From the NCBI GenBank assembly GCA_963924555.1, contig OZ004582.1:6076001-6140000 (forward strand): a stretch of 64,000 nt of DNA. The letters are read 5' to 3'. The notes below the pieces were generated by a model. It saw only the letters and a list, made by a program, of their open reading frames with translations, did no database searches and was not told the origin of the DNA. The first letter of the stretch is position 1. Each line of letters opens with the position of its first letter. Positions 47,035-56,797 of this stretch are shown in pieces. The position numbers were made by a program, and so were the translations under genes. Origin of the DNA: Crambe crambe (Eukaryota > Porifera > Demospongiae > Poecilosclerida > Crambeidae).

Positions 47035-48110
47035 TAAGGGAAAAAGCATTTCGTGAAATGAAAAAAAGATGTAGGGATGACCACTGCTCAAAAAAGTAAG
47101 GAAACAAGAAGGATGGAAATGGGATCAATCTTTATTCTGTATATCCAGCCAACAATCCCTACATATACGTACATTATTATTACACTATAATCTGAAGTTA
47201 CCCGACGTATATGTAGGGATTGTTGGCTGGATATACAGAATAAAGATTGATCCCATTTCCATCCTTCTTGTTTCCTTACTTTTTTGAGCAGTGGTCATCC
47301 CTACATCTTTTTTCATTTCACGAAATGCTTTTTCCCTTACTTGTTCCTGGTCTTTTTTTCCCCTCTCTTTTATGGTTTTAGCTATGTATAGAGTTCATTC
47401 TTCTGTATGTGTATGCAGGGACAGATGAAAGAAGAATAGTTCTCCAATAGCATACCAGCCCAATGATTATCAACGAGTCGAACGGTGTTGTGTTATTGTT
47501 GAGCTATACTTGGAGGTCGAAGATGCTGAAATAGAGTCTATTGGTAGATGGATTGGTGAATCTAAAATCCCCGAGTCGATTGTGTAGTCCATTATCTAGC
47601 TAGCTAGAGATAGCTGAGTAATATTATAATTTCGAATAATTGGATATCAAATACATGCGCATGCGTATTATAGAAAAGATGGCTTCCTAATTGAATTAGT
47701 CGATCGAGTGCTGTGCTCCGTAGTGTCTCCTTTTTCATCGACTCTTTCAAGGATCAACGAGTAGAAAAGATCGTAGTTCATAGAATTTGGAGTGGATTTA
47801 TCCAGAAATCATAGCTGTAGCTTGAGTGGTTCGAGAGATATGGTTGTCTAAGAATAATAATAATAATAATAATAGAGAAGAAGAAGAATCCAGCGATTTA
47901 CCTGCTTGCCGTATTTCTGAAACGGTAAGCTCCCTGGTCCTGAAACTTGGTCTGCACGTTGTAGTAGGCTCTAGTAGGCTGGATAATCATTCACAGTAGC
48001 TTTTGTTAGGTCTAAGTGGGGGAACTAGAATTTCACTTTTGTATTAGTCTATAGGCGGCGCGCGTGGCCGTCCGAGTCATCCCTACATAGAGAGTGCTAC
48101 CGCACTCTCT
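47035..48110 (+). mobile_element. Hairpin/foldback element, family A, full length (~1.08 kb)
   Basis: Foldback 47035-47339: ~135-bp nearly perfect arms, outermost TAAGGGAAAAAG, CATTTC..GAAATG hairpin, then GATGTAGGGATGACC. Body 47340-47855 starts with ACTTGTTCCTGG and includes AAATACATGCGCATGCGTAT. A (TAA)n run lies at about 47856-47877. The second body part 47878-48088 ends GTCATCCCTACAT, followed by the hairpin at 48089-48110. The same parts in the same order, inverted, make up 62229-63293. No open frame of note. Confidence 0.87.
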
Positions 48111-48698
48111 GATAAGCAATCCCTACTTGCCTATTAATTTTTTCCTTTACATAAAACATAATTGGGGTGAGTGAAGCAAACCCTAGACTATAGAGAGTTA
48201 GTTGGAGACGTTTCTACTATATTTCATATATGTATATTTATCACATACATTCGTTCTATCATTGGAGTTTCTTTGCATGATGACCTTGGGTAAACTGGGC
48301 ATACACTCGCTCCGCAATGCTTACATTTCCCTAGCAAATACTATACAAGGCCAACTGTATGCCTAAAAATGCTGATAAAATAGATTCCTCCATGACAGTT
48401 TAATTTACAGAGAAGTGAGAAGGTGGTTATACAAACAGAAAATTCCAGGCTTGAAACTGATGAGGTGACTATACACAATAGCATAGTATATAAGGTTACA
48501 GGGGTTATGAAACATGTTTACTCTTTCAGATATTGAATAGTTTCCTTGTTCCAGGTATGATTGGAATTAGCATCAAATATAGGATTGCCATCATTCCTTT
48601 AAAATTATAATTTCATTAGCTGCATGTAGTGCCATCGTAAGCTTGGAGCTAGCTAGTACCAAATATATACAGAACTATTATTCCCTTGCTGTAAATCA
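48111..48698. other. Intergenic; possible decayed gene start
   Basis: ATTGCCATCATTCCTTTAAAA near 48585-48606 resembles the start ATGGCCATCATTCCTTG of the gene at 50666, so it may be an old start region. Otherwise AT-rich with nothing seen. Confidence 0.4.
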
Positions 48699-50315
48699 AT
48701 GAAGTGTATCAACAAAGGAGTGATTATCATTCTTCTCTGGAGTTTATCAGCACTTATCGTGTTTAACTATGGCTTATCCGCAGTGACTAATGGTTTCACC
48801 AACTTTCAAACTGAAGATATAATATACCATCATAAACTTCTCTATTATGGCATTTTTGGAATTGCACTTTCACTCTGCCCAGTGTTTGGGTGGATTGCTG
48901 ATGTCTACTGGGGGAGATATAAGATTATACGACGAAGCTTGTTCATCATGTGGCTAGCAACGATAGGAATCTGTCTTGTCTCTATTATACCAAATTACCT
49001 TCCACATGCTACTATGATCAAAGAAACAGTCAATATTCCTCTACTGATGGTTTTATTCCTTAGCTTGGGAGGACTACAGGTCAATATCCCTCTATTAGGA
49101 ATTGATCAATTATTCGATGCATCTTCTACCAATATGCAAGCATTTTCCAACTGGTATGTTTGGGTGTATTATGTTAATGTTGTTATTGTAGACTTTTCAC
49201 AAAAGTGTGTCTGTACCAAATATGTTGAATTGGCCAAACTACTACTCCCAGCCTGTATGACCCTGGCACTGTGTTTGGACTATGACTTCAATCACTGGCT
49301 CATCAAAGAACCAGTGTCAGAGAATCCACTTAAGCTTATATACAGGGTCATGCGTTATGCCTGGAAGAATAAGTATCCTCGTCAGAGGAGTGCATTCACT
49401 TACTGTGATGATAAGCGTTATTCCAGAATCGATTTTGCTAAACAAAAATTTGGTGGACCATTCACTACAGAAAAAGTGGAAGATGTAAAGACATTTTGGC
49501 GTATACTGTTTAGTTTTATTATATTATTTTTATGCAATGCCTTTATAATGAGTGTTCACTCAGTCGCAATTAATCTCAAATATCATCTAAAAACTTCAAG
49601 CATCAGTGAAAAGAGTATCATTCCTTGCTCAATACAGCAAGCTTATGACTGTTACCAGAAAGAAGCTGTGTATATTGCAGGCTACCTTGCATTCATAGTT
49701 ATCATTCCTCTCTATGAATTAGCATTATATCGAATGATAGAGAGATTTACAAGTATTCAGACTTTTATTACTGGCATTCTTCTATCGTTGATAAGCATGA
49801 TAGGATATTTTTCCCTGGAACTTGCTGGTCATATCAAACTTGATGCTAATATAACGAATGTAACATGTCTACTAGAAGTCAAAGAAAATGATCCTAGCAC
49901 ATGGAACTCACTTCCTCTGGATTACAAGTGGATAATGCTTCCAGAGGTTTTCCGCGCCTTCAGTTACTTCTTCATGCTCACTGGAGTGATGCAGTTTATA
50001 GGTGCTCAATCACCTTACTCCATGAAAGGATTGATTGCTGGTTTAGGTTATGCCTTATTTGGACTTTCAATTCTTATCATTCGTCTTATACTTTCACCTA
50101 TCACTTATACAGTGCATAGGTGGCCTCATAACAGATATGGATGTGGAACGTGGTATCTTCTATCAGCAAGTGTCATAGTTCTACTAATATTTGTGATAAC
50201 ATGCATTATTTTTCAGAAGTACAAAAAGAGGCAAAGAGGTGATGTCCTACCTAATGAGCATATTTTTGCTATTAACTACTACTCTCGTTACTTATTGAGC
50301 AATGCAATTGACTAA
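48699..50315 (+). CDS. POT/SLC15-like transporter, 538 residues
   Basis: Intact from ATG; the start MKCINKGVIIILLWSLSALI lacks the ~10 residues that precede NKG in its neighbours, so TM1 begins almost at the N-terminus. ADVYWGRYKII, GGLQVNIPLLGIDQLFDASS (PLL replaces IQF), FSNWYVWVYYVNV, linker with one change (DYDFNHW), IPLYELALY, GAQSPYSMKG (Gly for the usual Cys), VHRWPHNRYGCG. The tail is NYYSRYLLSNAID. First member of the right-hand subgroup (48.7-61.2 kb). Confidence 0.93.
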   Translation: MKCINKGVIIILLWSLSALIVFNYGLSAVTNGFTNFQTEDIIYHHKLLYYGIFGIALSLCPVFGWIADVYWGRYKIIRRSLFIMWLATIGICLVSIIPNYLPHATMIKETVNIPLLMVLFLSLGGLQVNIPLLGIDQLFDASSTNMQAFSNWYVWVYYVNVVIVDFSQKCVCTKYVELAKLLLPACMTLALCLDYDFNHWLIKEPVSENPLKLIYRVMRYAWKNKYPRQRSAFTYCDDKRYSRIDFAKQKFGGPFTTEKVEDVKTFWRILFSFIILFLCNAFIMSVHSVAINLKYHLKTSSISEKSIIPCSIQQAYDCYQKEAVYIAGYLAFIVIIPLYELALYRMIERFTSIQTFITGILLSLISMIGYFSLELAGHIKLDANITNVTCLLEVKENDPSTWNSLPLDYKWIMLPEVFRAFSYFFMLTGVMQFIGAQSPYSMKGLIAGLGYALFGLSILIIRLILSPITYTVHRWPHNRYGCGTWYLLSASVIVLLIFVITCIIFQKYKKRQRGDVLPNEHIFAINYYSRYLLSNAID

Positions 50316-50665
50316 ACTTTTTCTGTTATATATACGTAGTTATTGTTATTATATATTGTGCAATAATTGAGTGTTAAGATAGTAAAGAGATACACTCCGT
50401 ATCAAATACGGCTCCCACAAAATTTGAATGCTTGATGATATGAAAATTTTCCCCAGCTGCTAAAAGCAACAAAAAAAAAACAACAACAAACAAACGAACA
50501 AAAAAAATAATAATAGTAATTCTAAGTACAAAACAGATATGAAAACTGCTAAACTATAACAGAAGCGTTAGAATACAAATTCATACATTTCTGTAAAAAA
50601 CCTGAGTATAGTGTACTATATTAAGTCAAGCTAAACCGACACAGGAGTTAGTACCCATAACAGTT
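50316..50665. other. Short intergenic gap
   Basis: AT-rich with an (CAAA/CAA)n stretch near 50470-50510. No gene or clear signal. Confidence 0.5.
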
Positions 50666-52309
50666 ATGGCCATCATTCCTTGTTTCGCCAATTATTGTAA
50701 ATCAACAGCCATCAACAAAGGGGCGATTCTTGTACTCTTATGGAGCTTATTTGGATGGATCATGTTCAATTTTGGCTTCTCATTTCTGATAAGCAATGAA
50801 TCCAGCTTCCAATTGGAAGATAGATACCATCATGTCTTTCTTTACTATGGCATAGTGGGAATTGCACTTTTGGTCTGTCCAGTGTTTGGGTGGATTGCTG
50901 ATGCCTACTGGGGGAGATACAAGATGATACGACGAAGCTTGTTCATTATGTGGCTAGCTACAATAGGATTCTGTCTTGTCTCTGTCATACCAGATTACTT
51001 TCCACATGCTACTACAATCAAAGAGGTTGCTAATGCTATATTGCTAATGATCTTGTTCCTCAGCTTGGGAGGATTACAAGTTAATATTATTCAATTTGGA
51101 GTAGATCAATTGACTGATGCATCTTCTAACAGTATCACAGCATTTGCCAACTGGTATGTTTGGGTATTTTACGTCAATGTTGTTATTGCAATTCTCTCAC
51201 AGAAATGTGTCTGTTCCAAGTATACTGCAGTGGCTAAACTACTGCTCCCAGCCTGTACGACCCTAGCACTGTGTCTGGACTATAACTTCAATCACTGGCT
51301 CATCAAAGAACCAGTATCAGAGAATCCACTTAAGCAAATATACAGGGTTATGTGCTATGCTAGGAAGAACAAATATCCTCGTCAGAGGAGTGCATTCACT
51401 TACTGTGACGATAAGTGTTATTCTAGAATTGATTTCGCTAAACAAAAATTTGGTGGACCTTTCACTACAGAAAAAGTGGAGGATGTGAAGACATTTTGGC
51501 GTATGCTCTTATGCTTCATAATACTATTTCTATGTAGTGCATTTATAATGAATGTGCACTCAGTTTCCAAGAAAATGAGATATCATCTATATACTAACAT
51601 CGAAGAGGACAATGTTCTTACTTGCTCTATGGAGCATACTAACAATTGCTATCAAAGAGAAGCATTATATTCCATGAGCAACCTTGCAGTCATTATTATT
51701 CCTTCCACTCCATGAGTTTGCATTTCATAGACTACGATTTTCAAGTTTCACTACTTTCAATATTGGTTTGTTTCTATCTCTAATAAGCATGGTAGGATAT
51801 TTTTCCCTGGAAATTGCTGGTCACATCAAACTTGATGCTAATATAACTAATGTAACATGTCTACTAGAAGTCAAAGAAAATGATCCTAACACATGGAACT
51901 CACTTCCTCTGGATTACAAGTGGATAATGTTTCCACTGTTTTTCCGTGCCTTCAGTTACTTCTTCATGCTTTCTGGAACAGTGCAATTTATTTGTGCTCA
52001 ATCCCCTTACTCTATATGAAAGGACTGATCACAGGCTTGGGATATGCATTGATTGGACTTTCAATTGCTATCATCTATCTCATGCTACTGCCTATCACTT
52101 ACACAGTGCATAAGTGGCCTCCTAACAGGTACGGGTGTGGGACGTGGTACCTACTAGCAGCAAGTATTGTCTTTCTATTGATGTTCATGATAGCAGTTAT
52201 TATTTCTCAGAGGTACAAGAAGAGGCAGAGAGATGATGTTCTACCTAATGAACACATTTTTGCTATCAACTATTACTCACGCTACACAATGTATAATTCA
52301 ATTGATTAA
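50666..52309 (+). pseudogene. POT/SLC15-like gene with two frame changes
   Basis: Starts MAIIPCFANYCKSTAINKGA and is open to 51715. Compared with the 53245 gene, one extra base near 51697 (ATTATTATTCCTTCCACTCC against ATTATATTCATTCCACTCC) shifts the frame. Two extra bases near 52013 (CTCTATATGAAAGG against CTCTATGAAAGG) shift it back, so the ends share one frame and ~105 codons between do not. All other blocks are present: ADAYWGRYKMI, GGLQVN, linker with KQIYRVMCYARKNK, RYGCGTWYLL, NYYSRYTMYNSID. Young pseudogene or sequence errors. Confidence 0.85.
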
Positions 52310-52423
52310 ACTCTCATACATTTACTGTTGGAGTAGCTATTCCCCTTAGAGTGATAAAAGTACTTCTCTGTATTATTATGATTCAGCAAAGCAAATGAGC
52401 CAACTTAAAGATCACTTGACTCA

Positions 52424-52625
52424 TTGAAATTGTATAGGATAATGTTTCCACTGCTATTTCACCACTTCTCCATGCTTTCTGGAATAATGCAGTTTATTTG
52501 TGTTCAAATACATTACTCTATAAAAGGACTTGATCACAGGTTAGGGTATGCATTATATGGACGATCATCTATTGTGTACTATTGCCAATCACTTACACTA
52601 TGCATAAGCTGCTCCTCTTGAATTT
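52424..52625 (+). pseudogene. Decayed C-terminal scrap of a transporter gene
   Basis: Reads IMFPLLFHHFSMLSGIMQFI then CVQIHYSIKGLDHRLGYALY, matching the TM9-TM10 part of the adjacent genes (QSPYSMKGLITGLGYAL). A frameshift after the KG and the loss of HKWPPNRYGCG follow. Tandem leftover from the neighbour ending at 52309. Confidence 0.8.
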
Positions 52626-53244
52626 GTATCATGTTCTTGTAACCTAATGATTAACAACTGCCAAGATAGCCTTCAACCAGATATAATTATGTACCCAAGC
52701 TTATAACTAAAGTCTATTTGTGTGTTCACTTGACCTTGATCATTACATACGTCATAGCACTATAATTTTTCAAATGTCGAAATCAGCTCTCATGGAGTAG
52801 TTGATCAGCTCCTTGTTAGTGTTTTAATTTGGTAGAATAAATATAGAGAATGATAGAGGGATCAAGTGTATGAAAATAGACTTTAACTGTAATCCAGCCT
52901 ACAAACAATAACACACATACGTAGCTATAATTATAGTGACCTCATGAATATGAAAGCTAACCTTACATCAACTCTGTCAATTTATATATGGAAGTGTTGT
53001 GTATACATACATATACACATGCATACTTATCACTAGGATGAAAAAAACCACAACAATTTATTTAGGAAGTTGTAAGGGTTACTTGGTAAGCTGTGAGAGT
53101 TATTTGGTAAGCTGTAACAGCTGTCTTTTAAAACAGCACTAAATATGACTTTCTGCATATAAAAAAATGATGAACCATTTATGATTATCATAATTCTGAA
53201 TAACAAGAGTCCAAGCAAATCAAGACAAGAATTAATATCTAAAT
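52626..53244. other. Intergenic, nothing recognised
   Basis: AT-rich, with a short direct repeat TTGGTAAGCTGT.A.AG near 53080-53120. No gene seen. Confidence 0.45.
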
Positions 53245-54891
53245 ATGACAGTATGCCCTTCTTCCTATGAGTGCAAATCGATATTCATCAACAAAGGGGT
53301 GATTGTTGTACTCTTATGGAGCTTATTTGGATGGATTGGGATCGATTTTTGCTTCTCCTTTCTATACAAGGGTAATTTTAACTTTCTATCAGAAGAAAAA
53401 TTCCAACAGGGATTTCTCTATTATGGCATAGTGGGAATTGCACTTTTGCTCTGCCCAGTATTTGGGTGGATTGCTGATGTCTACTGGGGGAGATACAAGA
53501 TGATACGACGAAGCTTGTTCACCATGTGGCTAACCACCATTGGATACTGTCTTGTTTCTATCATACCAGATTACCTTCCACATGCTACTATGATTAAAGA
53601 GGTTGCTAATGCTATATTGCTGGTGATCTTGTTCCTCAGCTTGGGAGGATTACAAGTTAATATCATTCAATTTGGAGTAGATCAATTGCCCGATCCATCT
53701 TCTAACAGTATCACAGCATTTGCCAACTGGTATGTTTGGATATTTTATGTCAATGTTGCTATTGCAATTTTCTCACAGAAATGTGTCTGTTCCAAGTATA
53801 TTCCATTGGCTAAACTACTGCTCCCAGCCTGTATGACCCTAGCACTGTGTCTGGATTATAACTTCAATCACTGGCTCATCAAAGAACCAGTATCAGAGAA
53901 TCCACTTAAGCTGATTTACAGGGTCATGTGCTATGCTTGGAAGAATAAGTATCCTCGTCAGAGGAGTGCCTTCACTTATAGTGAAGATAAGCATTACTCC
54001 AGAATTGATTTTGCTAAACAAAAATTCGGTGGACCTTTCACTACAGAAAAAGTAGAGGATGTGAAGACATTTTGGCGTATGCTGTTATATTTCATCATAT
54101 TAACAGCATATAGTGCATTGATACTGAATGTGCACTTGGTTTCTGAAAAAATGATATACCATCTACAACATTCTAACATTGAAGAGAATGTTTCTCCTTG
54201 CTCTATGGAGCATACTAACAATTGCTATCAAAGAGAAGCTATACTTTCAATGGGTTACCTTGCATTCATTATATTCATTCCACTCCATGAGTTTGTATTT
54301 CATAGACTAATAACTGTGCGATTTTCCAGTTTCACTACTTTCAACATTGGTTTGTTTCTAGCACTGATAAGCATAATAGGTTATTTTTCCCTGGAAATCG
54401 CTGGTCACATCAAACTTGATGCTAATATAACAAATGTAACATGTCTACTAAAAATCAAAGAAAATGATCCTAGCACAAGGAATTTTCTTCCTCTGGATTA
54501 TAAGTGGATAATGTTTCCAGGGCTTTTACGCGTCTTCAGTTATTTCTTCATGATTTCTGGACTAGTGCAGTTTATTTGTGCTCAATCCCCTTACTCTATG
54601 AAAGGACTGATCACAGGCTTGGTATACGCATTATTTGGACTTTCAATTGCTATCATTCATCTTTTACTACTGCCTATCACTTACACAGTGCATAAGTGGC
54701 CTCCTAACAGGTACGGGTGTGGGACATGGTACCTACTAGCAGCAAGTATTGTCTTTCTATTGATGTTCATGATAGCAGTTATTATTTCTCGGAGGTACAA
54801 GAGAAGGCAGAGAGGTGATGTTCTACCTAATGAACACATTTTTGCTATCAACTATTACTCACGCTACACAATGTATAATGCAATTGATTAA
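53245..54891 (+). CDS. POT/SLC15-like transporter, 548 residues
   Basis: Intact from ATG (MTVCPSSYECKSIFINKGVI). ADVYWGRYKMI, GGLQVN..FGVDQLPDPSS (Pro for Ala), FANWYVWIFYVNV, linker with YSEDKHYSRIDF, IPLHEFVFH, HIKLDANITNVTC with a sequon, QSPYSMKG, HKWPPNRYGCGTWYLL, tail NYYSRYTMYNAID. Very close to the 56798 gene throughout, and the two share their upstream cue (ATCAAGACAAG / CAAGACAAGAATC) just before the ATG. Confidence 0.95.
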   Translation: MTVCPSSYECKSIFINKGVIVVLLWSLFGWIGIDFCFSFLYKGNFNFLSEEKFQQGFLYYGIVGIALLLCPVFGWIADVYWGRYKMIRRSLFTMWLTTIGYCLVSIIPDYLPHATMIKEVANAILLVILFLSLGGLQVNIIQFGVDQLPDPSSNSITAFANWYVWIFYVNVAIAIFSQKCVCSKYIPLAKLLLPACMTLALCLDYNFNHWLIKEPVSENPLKLIYRVMCYAWKNKYPRQRSAFTYSEDKHYSRIDFAKQKFGGPFTTEKVEDVKTFWRMLLYFIILTAYSALILNVHLVSEKMIYHLQHSNIEENVSPCSMEHTNNCYQREAILSMGYLAFIIFIPLHEFVFHRLITVRFSSFTTFNIGLFLALISIIGYFSLEIAGHIKLDANITNVTCLLKIKENDPSTRNFLPLDYKWIMFPGLLRVFSYFFMISGLVQFICAQSPYSMKGLITGLVYALFGLSIAIIHLLLLPITYTVHKWPPNRYGCGTWYLLAASIVFLLMFMIAVIISRRYKRRQRGDVLPNEHIFAINYYSRYTMYNAID

Positions 54892-55617
54892 ATTTTCATA
54901 AATCAGTATTGTACTCCCAATTCCCAATATTCTCTTTTTAATTCAGTGAACAGTGCAGAAAGTGAGCTGACTCTCTGTATATTGCGGCCATATTTTCATA
55001 TTCCATACCTGAATAATAAGTTTTTAAATGCTGTAGAAATCAAGGAAATTATATCTGTAGAGTATGCAATAAATAATGGGCAGTTAACTCACACTGACCT
55101 ATGAGATAAAGATACTACAGTAATGTATATCAAGTATTGAATAAGTAATAGTTAAACCATGCCTACGAGGGCTTTACAGAATATATTGCCTGACGCCCGA
55201 GGGCGAAGGCAATATATCCTGTACAACACGAGGGCGAGGCATGGTACGATGGAAATGTATTGGCTTCCGGATATTGCCCTAACCACATCCTAGGTAATAT
55301 GAATAGTACCTCGCTCCTCCCTTGTTGGCTCAGCCTATGTAAACAACAAGTCTGCTATATGACATATGTAGCACAATGTGTATCCAATGGTATCAACAGT
55401 TTTGTCATAGAGGCACTAGGCTTATCAGGCTTATCAAAGTGGATCGTAGGCCATGGCCATGTAAGTGCTTGTGATAAGCATTACAGCTTCCTATGTATGA
55501 AGCTAAGGAGTTGAAGCAGGAATGATTTGAAGCAGGAGGAGTTGGAGCCTCTTTACTTTAACTGGCTCGCTCGCTCGCTCGGTGTCATAATAGCATATTG
55601 CCCTATTCTTGCATATC
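54892..55617. other. Intergenic with GC-loop hairpin and repeat
   Basis: Holds the hairpin at 55155-55245. At about 55390-55510 it has a segment resembling repeats near 8440-8640 (GGCTTATC, GTAAGTGCTTGTGATAAGC), then a (GCTC)n bit at about 55566-55580. The 84-codon frame from 55260 has no recognised content. Confidence 0.5.
55155..55245. repeat. Foldback hairpin with GC-rich loop
   Basis: Arms ACCATGCCT..GAATATATTGCC and GGCAATATATCCTG..AGGCATGGT around GACGCCCGAGGGCGAA. Matches the style of the hairpins at 24.6-25.5 kb. Confidence 0.8.
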
Positions 55618-56438
55618 AGAGAGTGCGGTAGCACTCTCTATGTAGGGTTAGTACGAAATGGGCGTGGCTTCTTTCATTAGAGCAATACAAACTAGACTCT
55701 CTGTATCTCTTCTATTCTTGCTACAGGCTCAACTAAACTTCTTACATCTGGAAAACAATGCAGAAGCTGATCTCCAGAACAGCGTCAACGATCGGCACCA
55801 GCCGCCGCCTAAATCTAAAATTTTTATGATTTGTTCATCATCATCATCATCATCTTCTTGCCAGGCTGTAACTCCATGATCCTTTCACATACGATAATGA
55901 AATTCATATCAACTTGTGCAGTTATAACCACACAATGTGCTTTTACCATCGTTATATCCACAGTTTCCCTTCAATACAATCACTGACTCATATCGAACGA
56001 CTTTTCATTATAACTGTCAGCCATTGAAAAATGATATCATTTGTCATGCGCGCGCGTCTGTCACTATCACGTGCACGTGTGCCAACCAGCTATTTTTACT
56101 TGAAAACAATATTCAACCTTTATGTCGTACAAAAAGTAAACAAACAAGTGAAAGGAAAAAAAATTATGCTAAATAAAAAGGCCATGTAGGGTTAGTCTGT
56201 ACTTTAACAGTTTCTGTCAACAAAAATCAAAATTATGCTGCCTTCAATAATAATCCCAACATCATCACTGCCTAAACCAAGCAGAACACTTTTATACTGA
56301 TACATGAACAATTAAAGCAGCTTGGTGAGAGGCAGTGATGTAGGGATCATTATTGAAGGCAGCATAATTTTGATTTTTGTTGACAGAAACTGTTAAAGTA
56401 CAGACTAACCCTACATGGCCTTTTTATTTAGCATAAAT
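55618..56438 (+). mobile_element. Hairpin/foldback element, family C, near full length
   Basis: Hairpin 55618-55639, then ATGTAGGGTTAGTACG and the shared body with a (TCA)n run near 55838-55853. Next is ~235 bp with CpG-rich GCGCGCGTC near 56050, then a foldback at 56161-56438 whose arms carry GCCATGTAGGGTTAGTCTGT and GCTGCCTTCAATAATAATCC. Shorter copies at 19729, 30478 and 33066. No protein coded. Confidence 0.82.
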
Positions 56439-56797
56439 TTTTTTCCTTTCATATGATAATCAATACAACTGCCAAAAATTAATGACACATAATTAAACAC
56501 AAGTGATTCAGCAAATAAACAATAATAGAAAACAACAACATGAAAGCTAACATGGACTGACAGCCACAATAACATTGTTGAGAGCCAAGATATCAGTCTG
56601 TGCAAACCTTTACATTGAATTCACTTCTATCTATACATATACATGCATCATCAGAATAAGTAAACATCCTTTTTTAATGTATAATCAGCAAGATGTGAGA
56701 GTTTCTTTGGAGAGAAAGGACAACAGTAATAAATACATTTGTGTGCCCAATATAAAAGCATGATGAGCAGGGCAGACCAAGACAAGAATCGTATATT

